Source of the DNA: Artemisia argyi | Taxonomy: Eukaryota; Streptophyta; Magnoliopsida; Asterales; Asteraceae | Direction of reading: 5' to 3' | Assembly: GCA_030686995.1 (NCBI GenBank) | Contig: CM060692.1 | Coordinates: 12,939,465 to 13,003,464 of the forward strand | Length of the DNA: 64,000 nucleotides | Shown here: piece after piece, positions 24,011-35,672 of the stretch | Numbering within the stretch: position 1 is the stretch's first letter | How the letters are laid out: the number at the start of each line of letters is the position of its first letter | Translations under genes and position numbers: made by a program | The notes under the pieces: generated by a model | The model's input: only the letters and a program-made list of their open reading frames with translations | Database searches by the model: none | Told to the model about the DNA's origin: nothing

Positions 24011-25591
24011 CTACATGACCTCATCGTTGGTTTCACTCTCTAAGTCATCTCCTATACCGGTATCGCTTTCATAGTGTAGGTATTTTGGGTCTTCGAACTC
24101 CAAGACATCTGTTCGATATTTGGACCCAAGTTTACTAACATCCTTAAAGAATCCACATGATAAATCAGCAGTGTTCTTACATCCTCTCCGAATATCTTCA
24201 TCACATAAGATAAGTTGAGAACTTAGCTTATCAAGCCCGTCATAATCGATTTCGTTTAGATCTTTTCTCTTGTATGGCGTTTGGTATGACACCCTCCTAA
24301 CTCCATCAGCGTAGGTCATGATCCCGTTCCGGTCATCAATTATCAAATTAGTGATTTCACAGAAAGGTGCTCCAAAAACAACTTGTGACAACCTTGGGTC
24401 AACATAGTCTTCGATGTTGTCCACGATTGTAAATTCCATAGTGAATGCCATATTTCCTATGAATTGCTGGATTTCATGATCTCTACCAACCACATTCTCT
24501 CCCTTATAAATCATTCCCCATCTGCAGATATTGTTATAGTGAAATAGGGACACAAAATTCTTAGGTAGGAATACGTTAATGTAGACATTATCGAAATACT
24601 TATGACCGATCATGCAAGGGATCTCAAGATTATTCGGATAACGTCGCCTTATCCTTCCCGGTCCTCCATCCCTTGATCCGTATAGATTCTCTTCCAGAGA
24701 TGGACGGTACTCATTCACCTCTTTATTACCCCTACGAAAGATTACCTTCTTGATGCCATTGGTGAATAATGCACTACCATCCTTCTCATCAAGGATTACT
24801 CCTGAATCATTGACAAATGGTTTCCCGAGAACAAGGTTGGTTGATGTTAGATTAGTGATAGGGTCTATGTTATCGACCACGGTGAGGTCGGTGTTATAGA
24901 CGAATTCCCCAATCATAACAAATAAAGTTTTTATTACCCTGTCGTTGTCGACTCTATCATGCACCGTGCGTTCAGGGAAGGCCTCATGGTAAAGGGAAAG
25001 GGGGATTATGTTGACAGGGAGGTTAGGGTGTATATGAGTATCGGTAAAGAGCATTTTCCTAAGAGTGCAGGAAACCTTGAAAACTTTAGGGTTGCTTCCC
25101 TCAGTCCTATCACTACTCCTATTAGCCACTCCCACCAAATCTTTCTCGGGTTCCTCTATAATAGATTTACCCGAGATTGCTGGATTTCTCGTGTGCTCTT
25201 TCGACCTCTCTTTTACTTCATCCAGTTTGCTAGATTCTTGTGTGATGGAATACTCGAATGAGTTGGCAGGGTCCTTGGTTAATTTGTGGTCTAACCTTGA
25301 GGTTTCATCCTTAGCTTCATGATCTATATGTCCAGCTGGTTGTTGGCTCTGGTTAGGTGTAGGAGCGGATATTGTGGTGATGGTATTTACAAAATGAATT
25401 GGTCCTAGGGGGCTAACAGCATCTTTTACCTTTGGTGATAGATGTTTAAATAGCTTACTAGGACTTTTTATTTTCACAGGAGAAGTTGGCTGATTCATGA
25501 CGGAGACAGATTTGACCTCTTCAGCTTGAATCGGTTTACTAACAGCGTGCTCTTTAATAGCAGTTAACAGATTACAAATCTTGTTATTCAT
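24011..25591 (-). pseudogene. two tandem degenerate protease-like domains of element C
   Basis: 526 residues. After a Ser/Thr/Lys-rich linker (1-170) come two retropepsin-like units. The first (about 175-285) has NIIPLSLY where the catalytic DxG-x-S...PLS strand normally lies, and LVLGKPF as the second-strand motif. The second (about 323-440) has LPKNFVSLFHY and VVFGAPF. Neither has the catalytic Asp, so proteolysis is not expected; a structural or RNA-packaging role is possible but unproven. It resembles, from memory, predicted Asteraceae proteins labelled MAK10-like. It ends ...TNDEVM and a TAG-TAA tandem stop at the common 3' junction. Confidence 0.8.
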
Positions 25592-25642
25592 ATCGGCTTG
25601 CTGTTATCTAAATTGAGCCTCGAGCGTAGAAAGCTGTAATTC

Positions 25643-26803
25643 TTAAGTTAGAATGAACTTTCGCAAGGCATCATCATAGCTTTGGCTAGGAGTGCTCTGT
25701 GACGGGAAATGCTCAGACCATTCGAGTGGGGAGGAGTCATTGAAGGATACGCTCCGAGTTTGGTATCCTCTGAAATTAGGTTTATCCTTCCATGCTTCAA
25801 AGGCCTCGTCAAAGTTTCGAGGACCTCGACCAACGTGGGACGATGTGAATTCATTATAAGCACGTTTTGGAAGCTCCATGCAGTTGTGAATTTCGTGAGG
25901 GCCATTACACAATTTACATGAAGAAGCGATTTTGTTCACTTGGCTTGAAGGCTTAGGAGCTTCGTAAGATTTCATGAGAAACTTGACTCGACCTTCAAGT
26001 TCCATGATCCTACGGTCAGGAGTGCTAGAATTGTTCGAAGGCAAAGATATTTCCTTGACCGTTTTGTTCAAATCACGGGGATCATTCCAACTTTCATGGT
26101 CATAAAGAGCAAGATATTCTATGAGTTCCCATGATTCTTCAGCACTTAGATCACGTAGCTTGCTATCGGCCGATTGGTCAATGGTTCGCCTTATGGAGAG
26201 ATCGATATGGTCATAGAAGATTTGGACTTGGAGCCAAAGATCTATGCCATGATGAGGGACTTTTTGGAGTATGTCCTTGAAACGAGTCCATGCTTCATAT
26301 AGAGTTTCATCTTGACGTTGTTGGAACATCATGATATCATTTCTAAGCTTGGTAGTTCTCCCCGGTGGGAAAAATTGAGCAAGGAAACGAGTGGTGAGAT
26401 CATCCCATGAGGTGATTGATCCCGCGGATAAACGCTCAAGCCATTGACTAGCTTGATCACGTAGAGAGAATTGGAATAGGCGTAATCGGGTTGACTCTCT
26501 AGTTACAAAATCAAGGTCTATAGAATCTACGATTTTAAGGAAGTCCTTGAGATGTTGATTAGGATCTTCGGAATGAAGTCCATGGAATGCACATCCGCTT
26601 TGCACCAACCGGATGGTGTCGGATCGCAAGGGAGACACATTGGCTCCTTGGGTGAGCTCAATGGTGTTTCGGTAGCCTTGGTGGCTAGGTTGGGAATACT
26701 CTCCTAGGTTTCGGGACCTAAGAGGTTGGTTAGCTAGTGGTGGGTTTTGTGGATGGTCTTGTTGTGGTGAGTTGATGGGTTCAAAGATGTTAACACCTTC
26801 CAT
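25643..26803 (-). pseudogene. gag: gag of element C
   Basis: 386 residues from ATG 26803. The retrotrans_gag core reads LRLFQFSLRDQASQWLERL, FLAQFFPPGRTTKLRND and VPHHGIDLWLQVQIFYDHID. A zinc knuckle CX2CX3HX4C (CKLCNGPHEIHNC) is intact. An in-frame stop at 25643-25645 and a second about 40 bases later separate it from the protease-like part, which is in the same frame. It is homologous to the D1, D2 and E gag and more distantly to that of A. Confidence 0.9.
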
Positions 26804-26951
26804 GATGTCGGATGGTAAGAGTTACGAACAAAGGCACAGTGAAATAAGATAGACTAAAGAAGACCTAAAAAAAATAAAAATAAAATCTTACTAGAAAGGA
26901 ATCTAGCAAGTAGACATAATAAAAAGAAATTCTAACCTAGACAATAACTAT

Positions 26952-26970
26952 TCCCCAGGCTACGGCACCA
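26952..26970 (-). promoter_or_regulatory. primer binding site of element C
   Basis: Minus-strand TGGTGCCGTAGCCTGGGGA, six bases after the LTR. A diverged version of the tRNA-Asp-like site in the other elements, with the same one-base insertion as in A, D2 and E. Confidence 0.75.
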
Positions 26971-26976
26971 AAAACT

Positions 26977-27550
26977 TGATGCGTGGGAATTGCACCAGGC
27001 TTTACCTCTCGAGGGATCTCGAGAAGCTTACAACCCCCACCAGGCAGTGTACCTGATCGTTGTAGTATAGTCTAGTGACAAGTACCGGGGGATTGATCGT
27101 TCAACTTAAGAATAGTGTCGCTAGGATTAGAAAACCTAAAAACTAGGTCTAGAGGTGAGGGATGATTCTTTTTTGTATTTTTTATATTTTATAAAAGCAA
27201 ATAAAAATCTCGGTTGTTGGAAGAGTGGGCAGAATTTGTTGCTAATCAACTAACCTAATTACTAAGATGCAATCAAAATAAAATAATAAAAATGAAAATA
27301 AACTAATTTAACTAGTGGTGTGAGCAATATGTGGGAGAATTGTGTTTACTTAGATTTCACTACTCCCTAGATATCTTTTCCAGGTTAATTACTTGTTACA
27401 GTTGCGTGGATGACGAATTGTATTCCTTAATACCATTCATGGGGTGGCGTACTTACTTCCCCAATCCTATAAGCTCCTACTTCACTCCTATGTCGAGCCG
27501 GCTAAGAAGCTCCTAACATGGGATCACTAGAATTCGCTCATGCATTAAAT
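26977..27550 (-). repeat. 5' LTR of element C, part next to the internal region
   Basis: Minus-strand LTR end (CGCATCA at 26977) through 27550, where the copia element starts. The five bases TAAAT at 27546-27550 are repeated at 63287-63291 after the copia 3' LTR, and LTR sequence then continues. Confidence 0.95.
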
Positions 27551-28015
27551 TGTTGGGTCTGAAACTGCTGCTGAGTAAAACTGCTGCTAAGTGAAACTGC
27601 TGCTAGTAGTAATGATTCTGCTGCTAATGTCAAGGTGCTGCTGAGGATAAATGCTGCTGACAGAATCTACTGCTGATGGGATAAGGATGTATACGGTTTA
27701 GATAAATATAGAATAGATTGTGTAAATATTATATTTATCTAGAATATACTTATCTTGTAGAGAAGGGTATTGTAAACCTAGTAGGACTCCTTAGTCTATA
27801 AAAGGAGGATCCTAGGGTTAGTTTATGTACGTGTTATTATTCACTTCAAGGTTGTAAAACCCTAGCATTGTTGAGTGCTCGTATTAATAATATTGAAGTG
27901 TTGAAAGTGAATCATTATTCTTCTTAAGTTAAGCTTTTACATTCCGCATATTAGCTTAAGTGTTCAATCAAGTTAACTTCTATATAAGATCGTTTAAGCT
28001 CAACTGGGATCAACA
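27551..28015 (+). repeat. copia 5' LTR
   Basis: 465 bases, TGTTG...CAACA inverted ends. U3 begins with repeated CTGCTGCT words, then the inverted repeat TAGATAAATATA (27699-27710) / TATATTTATCTA (27730-27741), and a TATAAAAGG box at 27797. It differs from the 3' LTR at only three sites. Confidence 0.97.
27699..27805 (+). promoter_or_regulatory. copia LTR core promoter with 12-bp inverted repeat
   Basis: Perfect 12-base arms separated by 19 bases, 55 bases upstream of TATAAAAGG. Both arms are also intact in the 3' LTR, where one of the three LTR differences falls in the loop. The promoter role is inferred from the TATA box and LTR position. Confidence 0.65.
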
Positions 28016-28017
28016 AG

Positions 28018-28029
28018 TGGTATCAGAGC
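28018..28029 (+). promoter_or_regulatory. copia primer binding site (initiator tRNA-Met)
   Basis: TGGTATCAGAGC two bases after the LTR is the standard plant copia site complementary to the initiator tRNA-Met 3' end. Confidence 0.95.
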
Positions 28030-28100
28030 TTGTGATCTAGAAATTATTAACAAGAAGATTTTGTTTCTTAAAAGTTTGCTGTTCGAAATCTATTGCTACG

Positions 28101-28757
28101 ATGGGTGATGAAACTCATATGGTGACTGCTTCAAGGGTACCCATGCTGAATCCTGCTGAGTATGAGCTTTGGAAGAGAAAGATCAGACAGTACATTCGCA
28201 TGATTGATTTCAACATGTGGAATGTTATTGTCAATGGTGATTCTGTACATGAGAAGAGTGCTGATGGTAAGGAGATACCAATTAAGTCTGCTGAAGCTAA
28301 CACAGTAAGGAAGATGGAAATCAAAGCACACAGTATTCTCTTAATAGGAATACCTAATGAATTTCAAATGGGCTTTGATGACTGTGAATCTGGAAAAGAA
28401 TTGATAGTTGCTGTTGAATTAAGGTTTGGAGGGAATGATGCTACTAAGAAATCAAGGAAAAACATGCTGAAGCATCAGTTTGAGAATTTTACTTCTGAAA
28501 GTGGAGAGAAGATTATTGGCACATACAACAGGCTAAACCAACTTGTTAGCCATCTAAAGCTTGTTGGTTATGTGGTTCCACAAGAAGATGTAAATCTAAA
28601 ATTTCTTAGAAGTCTTGCACCTGAATGGAGTATGCACACAGTTGTGTGGAGGAATAAGCCTGATTTTGAAACTATGAAGTTGGAGAGTCTCTACAACAAT
28701 TTAAGAGTGTATGAATCAGAACTGTCTACCTCTTCTACTTCATCTTCTGGTACTTAA
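28101..28757 (+). pseudogene. gag: copia gag, N-terminal part
   Basis: 218 residues from the first ATG after the primer site (MGDETHMVTASRVPMLNPAE). Copia gag core motifs are YELWKRKIRQYIRMIDFNMWNVI, then KKSRKNMLKHQFENFTSESGEKI, YNRLNQLVSHLKLVG and FLRSLAPEW. It stops at an in-frame TAA (28755-28757); the frame then continues open to 29250, so this is a nonsense mutation. Confidence 0.92.
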
Positions 28758-29250
28758 AATCTTGCTTTTGTATCCTCTAAAGGAAAAGAATCTCACTCAG
28801 CTGCTCATTCTACTGCTTATGGAGTCTCTGCTGCTGATGGATCTGCTGCCAGTTCAAATGATAAGATCTCTACCAGTGATATTGCTTTGTGTGCATTCTT
28901 GGCTAAGCTCACAACAACCATAAGGTCACATGTCTTAAATCAAGACTTGGTTTATATTGATCCTGATGATCTTGAAGAAATTGATCTTAAATGGCAAATG
29001 GCTATGTTAACCTTGAGGGCAAGAAAGTTTTTGAAAAAGACTGGAAAAGAAGTCAAGTATAAAGCTAAGGACAGTCCAGGATTTGACAAATCAAAGATAG
29101 AGTGCTACAATTGCAACAGGAAGGGACATTTTGCTAGAGAGTGTAGAGCTCCAAAGAAGAATGCTGATGCTGCAAAGAAGGTAACTGAAGAATCAAAGAC
29201 TGCACTAGTGTCTTGTGATGGGCTGGGAGATTATGATTGGAGTGATATGG
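28758..29250 (+). pseudogene. gag: copia gag, middle part with first zinc knuckle, cut by D1
   Basis: Same frame as the preceding piece. Contains CYNCNRKGHFAREC (CX2CX4HX4C), the nucleocapsid zinc knuckle. At 29250, after ...GDYDWSDM, the frame runs into the LTR of D1 and resumes at 57894 with the TATGG duplication. Confidence 0.92.
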
Positions 29251-30509
29251 TGATGAGGCGAAAAATGATCCGTTTTTAGGGGGTCATTTAAGCCTGAATC
29301 CGACTTTATTTGATCAAATATTGCCCTAAATCGTTCCTTTTGTGATTTTAGGTGTTTGGAGAGTGAATTCTGGAAAAGAAGCCATTTTGGACGTTTTTGG
29401 AGCATAAAAGTGAAGAAAACGGCTAAGTACCAAATTTCCATGCTGAAGATACAAGGTGACAGCGTCAAGACCACCATCTTGACGGCGTCAGACATGAGGA
29501 ATTAAACACCGTAGGTGGTGACGGCGTCAGAAGGCTTCATGACGGCGTCAAAGTGGTAAGAATAAAATACCGTGGGTGGTGACGGCGTCACATAGGCCGT
29601 CATAAGTGGATCAAGGCCGTCCGAGGAAGTATATGGCGGCGAGGTGACGGCGTTACAAGTAACTCTTGACGTCGTCAGCCTGTTTTTCCTATATATAGTT
29701 TTCTAGTTTTTTTCATAAAAAGAAAGAGAAGTTTTGGTGAAACCCTAAAGACGATTTTGGTGCCTCTTTTACAAGTAACTCTTGACGCCGTCAGCCTGTT
29801 TTTCCTATATATACTTGTCTATTCTTGTTTTGGATGAATGATATTATATGTTAGGCTTAAGAAAACTGGCAGATCTCCAAATGGTAACAAGCTTGAACGT
29901 CTTAAGAAACATGAACCGAGGCGTACTAGGTCTTTATTGGTTGTATTTAATGCATGACCCACTGTTTACAATCCCTATAGTTTTGCTGGGTCATGGTGTA
30001 GGAGGAGATAAGAGCTCATAGAGTTGGGGAGTTATGTATGCCACCCATCGAATGGTATTAAGGAATACAATCCGTCATCCATACAAGTGTAACAAGTAAT
30101 TAACATGTAAAAGATATCTAGGGAGTAATGAAGTCTAAGTAAACACAATTTCTCCAACCACTGCTCACAACCTTAGTTTAATTTAGTTTAATTTCATTTT
30201 CATTATTTTATTTCAATTATATAATAGCTTTGGGTTAGTTGAATAGCAACTAATTCCGCCCACTCTTCCAAAACCCGAGATTTTACTTGCTTTCATAAAA
30301 ATATAAAAATACAAAAATAATCATCTTTCACCTCTAGAACTATTAATTAGGTTTTCTAATCCTAAGGACACTATTCCTAAGCTGAACGATCAATCCCCCG
30401 GTACTTGTCACTATACTATACTACAACGATCAGGTACACTGCCTGGTGGGGGTTGTAAGCTTCTCGAGATCCCTCGAGAGATAAAGCAAGGTGCGATTCC
30501 CACGCATCA
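29251..30509 (+). repeat. D1 5' LTR with deletion and templated filler
   Basis: TGATGAGGCG...CGCATCA, 1259 bases, about 145 shorter than the other family LTRs. About 190 bases (corresponding to 32083-32273 in D2) are missing. At the scar sits a copy of 29653-29697 (about 29769-29813) that includes a second TGACGCCGTCA and a second TATATATA box. TGACGSCGTCA motifs extend from 29457 to 29686. Confidence 0.93.
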
Positions 30510-30515
30510 AGTTTT

Positions 30516-30533
30516 TGGCGCCGCTGCCGGGGA
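30516..30533 (+). promoter_or_regulatory. D1 primer binding site
   Basis: TGGCGCCGCTGCCGGGGA, the best match in the window to the plant tRNA-Asp complement, without the extra base seen in A, C, D2 and E. Confidence 0.85.
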
Positions 30534-30680
30534 ATAGTTATTGTCTAGGTTAGGATTTCTTTTTATTAGGTCTACTTGCTAGATTCCTTTCTAGTAAGAT
30601 TTTTATTTTTATTTTTAGGTCTTCTTTAGTCTATCTTATTTCTTCGTGCCTTTGTTCATAACTCTTTATCATCCGACATC

Positions 30681-31565
30681 ATGGAAGGTGGTAACATCTT
30701 TGAACCCATCATCCCACCACAACAAAACCCACCATTAGAACCCCTTAGGCCCCGAACCTTAGGAGAGTATTCCCGACCTAGCCACCAAGGCTACCGAAAC
30801 ACCATTGAGCTAACCGGAGACAATGTGACCCCCTTGCGATCCGACACCATCCGGTTGGTGCAAAGCGGATGTGCATTCCATGGACTTCGTTCCGAAGATC
30901 CAAACCAACACCTTAAGGACTTCCTCAAAATCGTAGATTCCATAGACCTAGGTGTTGAAACTAGAGAGACTACCCGTTTACGCCTATTCCAATTCTCTCT
31001 ACGGGATCAAGCTAGTCAATGGCTTGAGCGTTTACCCGCGGGATCCATCACCACATGGGATGATCTCACCACTCGTTTCCTTGCTCAATTTTTCCCACTG
31101 GGGAGAACTACTAAGCTTAGGAATGACATCTTGATGTTCCAACAACGTCAAAATGAATCTCTTTATGAAGCATGGACTCGTTTCAAGGACTTACTCCAAA
31201 AAGTCCCTCATCATGGCATAGATCTTTGGCTCCAAGTCCAAATTTTCTATGACCATATCGACATCTCCACGAGGCAAACCATTGACCAATCGGCCGGTGG
31301 TAAGCTATGTGATCTTAGTACGGAACAATCATGGGAACTCATAGAAGATCTTGCTCTCTATGACAATGAAAGTTGGAATGATCCCCGTGATTTGAACAAA
31401 ACGGTCAAGGCAATATCTTTGCCTTCAAACAATTCAAGCACTCCCGACCGTAGGATCATGGAACTTGAGGACCAAGTCAAGTTTCTCATGAAATCTTACG
31501 AAGCTCCGAAGCATTCAAGCCAAGTGAACAAAATCACTTCTTCATGCGAATTATGTAGTGGTCCC
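30681..31565 (+). CDS. gag: D1 gag, N-terminal 295 codons, cut by D2
   Basis: Starts MEGGNIFEPIIPPQQNPP after the leader. Gag core reads QFSLRDQASQWLERLPAG, FLAQFFPLGRTTKLRND and VPHHGIDLWLQVQIFYDHID. The frame reaches the zinc knuckle (CELCSGP) and is cut at 31565 by the LTR of D2; GTCCC at 31561-31565 is repeated at 39595-39599. The remainder is at 39600-40952. Confidence 0.92.
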
Positions 31566-32969
31566 TGATCAGGCGAAAAATGATCCGTTTTTAGGGGGTC
31601 ATTTAAGCCCGAATCCGAATTTATTTGATCAAATATTGCCCTAAATCGTTCCTTTTGTGATTTTAGGTGTTTGGAGAGTGAATTCTGGAAAAGAGGCTAT
31701 TTTGGACGTTTTTGGAGCATAAAGTGAAGAAAACAACAAAGTACCAAATCCAAGCTGGAATTACAAGGTGACGGCGTCAAGAATTTACTCTTGACGGCGT
31801 CAGAAAGGATGAATATTTTATCGAAGGTTGTGAAGGCGTCAGATGAAGAGATGACGGCGTCAAAATGACCAAGATTTATTTACCGAGGGTGGTGACGGCG
31901 TCACATAGGCCGTCACGATTGGATCTAGGGCGTCCGAGGAAGTATATGGCGGCGAGTTGACGGCGTCAGATTTTACTCTTGACGCCGTCAGGACGATTTT
32001 CCTATATATAGTTTTCTAGTTTTTTCATTAAAGAGAGAAGTTTTGGTGAAACCCTAAAGACGATTTTGGTGCCTCTTTTACAGGTTTTTCAAGGGTTCCA
32101 AACCCTTGAGACCTTGCATTGTAATTGAGATAAGTATACTCTTAATTCAATCAATATGTCTATGTGTTAGTTGTCTATCTTTTGTTCTTATCTTAATTCT
32201 ACTATGCTAGGCTAAATTTCCTTTGTGTTTGCTTAGATCTAATGAAACCTAGATGTTGATTATGTGTTGATTACTTGTCTATTCTTGTTTTGAATGAATG
32301 ATATTATATGTTAGGCTTAAGAAAACTGGCAGATCTCCAAATGGTAACATGCTTGAACGTCTTAAGAAACATGAACCGAGGCGTACTAGGTCTTTATTGG
32401 TTGTATTTAATGCATGAGCCACTGTTTACAATCCCTATAGTTGTGCTGGGTCATGGTGTAGGAGGAGATAAGAGCTCATAGAGTTGGGGAGTTATGTATG
32501 CCACTCCACGAATGGTATTAAGGAATACAACCCGTCATTCATACAAGTGTAACAAGTAATTAACATGTAAAAGATATCTAGGGAGTAATGAAGTCTAAGT
32601 AAACACAATTTCTCCAACCACTGCTCACAACCTTAGTTTAATATTAGTTTAATTTCATTTTCATTAGTTAATTAGTTATAAAGTAGTTTTTTGGGTTAGT
32701 TGATTAGCAACTAATTCCGCCCACTCCTTCAAAACCCGAGATTTTACTTGCTTTCATAAAATATAAAAACACAAAAATAATCATCTTCCATCTCTAGAAC
32801 TATTAATTAGGCTTTCTAATCCTAGCGACACTATTCCTAAGCTGAACGATCAATCCCCCGGTACTTGTCACTATACTATACTACAACGATCAGGTACACT
32901 GCCTGGTGGGGGTTGTAAGCCTCGCGAGATCCCTCGAGAGGTAAAGCAAGGTGCGATTCCCACGCATCA
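31566..32969 (+). repeat. D2 5' LTR
   Basis: 1404 bases. The terminus reads TGATCAGG instead of the family TGATGAGG (one change at 31570). Six perfect TGACGSCGTCA motifs lie at 31769, 31792, 31852, 31893, 31958 and 31980, followed by a TATATATA box at 32003. Confidence 0.96.
31769..32010 (+). promoter_or_regulatory. TGACGSCGTCA palindrome array and TATA box (reference copy in D2 5' LTR)
   Basis: Six exact 11-base palindromes in 222 bases, plus degenerate ones (TGAAGGCGTCA near 31841, GGCCGTCA near 31909). The last ends 12 bases before TATATATA (32003-32010). The half-site TGACG is the known core bound by plant TGA-class bZIP factors. A clustered enhancer for such factors is inferred. The array is present in every family LTR here. 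Confidence 0.75.
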
Positions 32970-32975
32970 AGTTTT

Positions 32976-32994
32976 TGGCGCCGCAGCCCGGGGA
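32976..32994 (+). promoter_or_regulatory. D2 primer binding site
   Basis: TGGCGCCGCAGCCCGGGGA, six bases past the LTR; identical to the sites in A, E1 and E2. Confidence 0.8.
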
Positions 32995-33140
32995 ATAGTT
33001 ATTGTCTAGGTTAGGATTTCTTTTTATTAGGTCTACTTGCTAGATTCCTTTCTAGTAAGATTTTATTTTTATTTTTAGGTCTTCTTTAGTCTATCTTATT
33101 TCTTCGTGCTTTTGTTCGTAACTCTTTACCATCCGACATC

Positions 33141-35672
33141 ATGGAAGGTGGTAACATCTTTGAACCCATCATCCCACCACAACAAAACCCACCATTAGAA
33201 CCCCTTAGGCCCCGAACCTTAGGAGAGTATTCCCGACCTAGCCACCAAGGCTACCGAAACACCATTGAGCTCACCGGAGCCAATGTGACCCCCTTGCGAT
33301 CTGACACCATCCGGTTGGTGCAAAGCGGATGTGCATTCCATGGACTTCGTTCCGAAGATCCAAACCAACACCTTAAGGACTTCCTCAAAATCGTAGATTC
33401 CATAGACCTAGGTGTTGAAACTAGAGAGACTACCCGTTTACGCCTATTCCAATTCTCTCTATGGGATCAAGCTAGTCAATGGCTTGAGCGTTTACCCGCG
33501 GGATCCATCACCACATGGGATGATCTCACCACTCGTTTCCTTGCTCAATTTTTCCCACCGGGGAGAACTACTAAACTTAGGAATGACATCTTGATGTTCC
33601 AACAACGTCAAAATGAATCTCTTTATGAAGCATGGACTCGTTTCAAGGACTTACTCCAAAAAGTCCCTCATCATGGCATAGATTTGTGGCTCCAAGTCCA
33701 AATTTTTTATGACCATATCGATATCCCCACGAGGCGAACCATTGACCAATCGGCTGGTGGTAAGCTACGTGATCTTAGTGCGGAACAATCATGGGAACTC
33801 ATAGAAGATCTTGCTCTCTATGACAACGAAAGTTGGAATGATCCCCGTGATTTGAACAAAACGGTCAAGGCAATATCTTTGCCTTCGAATAATTCAAGCA
33901 CTCCCGACCGTAGGATCATGGAACTTGAGGACCAAGTCAAGTTTCTCATGAAATCTTACGAAGCTCCGAAGCATTCAAGCCAAGTGAACAAAATCACTTC
34001 TTCATGCGAATTATGTAGTGGTCCCCATGACACTCGTGATTGTGTGGAACTCCCCGGAACAGCTTTTGCGGACTACGCATCCACGCGTACCGACGAAGCG
34101 GGAGATAAGTGGTACACTTTCAAGCCCGAGCCAAACACATACGGTGATTCATATAACCCCTCATGGAAAAATCACCCAAACCTTAGGTGGAAACAAAATC
34201 AACCAAATTCATCCAACCCACCTAATCGTTATCAATCAAACGGTCCACCATCCAACCGTATCTTCAACAACAGTCCTTCTTACAACTATGGTAGTACCAA
34301 CAATCTTGAAGGATTGATGTCAAAGTTCATGGCATCTCAAGAAGCCCGCATAGCTAAGTTTGAAGCCGATTTCAAACAAAATCAAAATGAGATGACCAAT
34401 AGAATTGACACATTGTTGAAAGTTCTCAATGACCGAGAAATGGGAGCACTCCCAAGTGACACGATCAAGAATCCGAAACTAACCATTAATTCCATATCAT
34501 CCGTTTCGTCACCCGCTTTGTGTCCACAATATTATTCGGTCAAATCAACGAGCAAGTGTTTCAAGCAAAACCAAGTTCCCCAAAAGGACCAATCAACTAA
34601 AACTCCCACTATAGAACCGGTCAAAAGTATTGTTGAAACACCTCTTACGCAAGACCTTGACGATGAATTCAAAGAACTTCACATTGAACGCCCCGTCATT
34701 GATGTCTTAGCGCGTGCTCCATACTATAGCGCCCTCCTAGAAAAATATGAGAAGTGTAAGCTAGGCAAAAATGGGACCGCTTTCGTTCAAAACAAGTTAC
34801 CTAAAAAGCTTGATGACCCGGGTATATTTGTTTTGCCTTGTAAGATAGGAAGATCCGAAGCTTTCGACACATTAGCCGATTTAGGGTCAAGCCTCAACTT
34901 GATTCCCTTATCCTTATTCACCACTCTTAAGCTAGGAAAGTTAGAAGAAACGGAGGTATTGATAGGGCTAGCGGATGGGAGTATAGCTCACCCGGTTGGG
35001 ATGATTAAGGATGTAGTTGTTCACGTAGGAAAGTTGACTATATTAGCGGATTTTCACGTCCTAGACATGGTTAGTGACACTACATGCCCATTATTAGTTT
35101 GAAGAGGATTTTTAGCAACCGCTAGTGCCATGATAGATTGCAAGGAATCTAAGATAGCGGTAGGTGAAGGCGATACTTGGTCGGTGTATAATGTTAAGAA
35201 GCATAGTTATGATTGTGATGATGAACCAACACCGCATTGGGTAGAGATGAATAGGAGACCATCTAGATATGGACCTTGGATAGAAAGGAACTTCATAGGA
35301 CCTCAATGCCCATTTTATCTAGAAAAGGATTTCGTTGAGAGAACACATTCGGTTGAACAACTCATAGCTAGAGATGAGGAGCTAGATCCCTTTGAGGACC
35401 CCTTAGTCTTTAGAAAAATGATTGAGTTCTTAAGCGTAATGCCTATTAATATAGAGTTGAATAAATGGAAAAGAGATGGAGATAAGTATGAATGGAGGTG
35501 GGACAAGCCACCTAAAGAAGGAGACGGATCATGGCACATGAGAATGACTTTATATGATCCGGATGGAGAGATGTTCGAGAGGTCGTACCATACTAAGGAA
35601 ACCGATAGAGAGTTGAAACCTAAGTTCGATCCCAAAGATGTCCTCAATGAGGAACTCACCCGAATCACGTAG
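33141..35672 (+). pseudogene. gag: D2 gag-protease frame with one nonsense codon
   Basis: Reads as the 843-residue E1 protein but with an in-frame TGA at 35100-35102, after residue 653, in the Gly-Arg-Gly motif of the protease second half. The frame is open again to 35672. Gag core, knuckle (CELCSGPHDTRDC, 289-301) and DLGSS active site are intact upstream of the stop. Confidence 0.93.

Noticed and set aside
31769..31990. CRISPR-like array of TGACGGCGTCA
   Set aside because: Repeats are 11-base palindromes with irregular spacing, spacers are shared between LTR copies, and the context is a plant LTR.
33035..33080. Intron in the 5' leader (GTAAGATTTT...TTTTTAG)
   Set aside because: The stretch is about 25 bases, far below the minimum plant intron length. 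The match is due to T-rich sequence.
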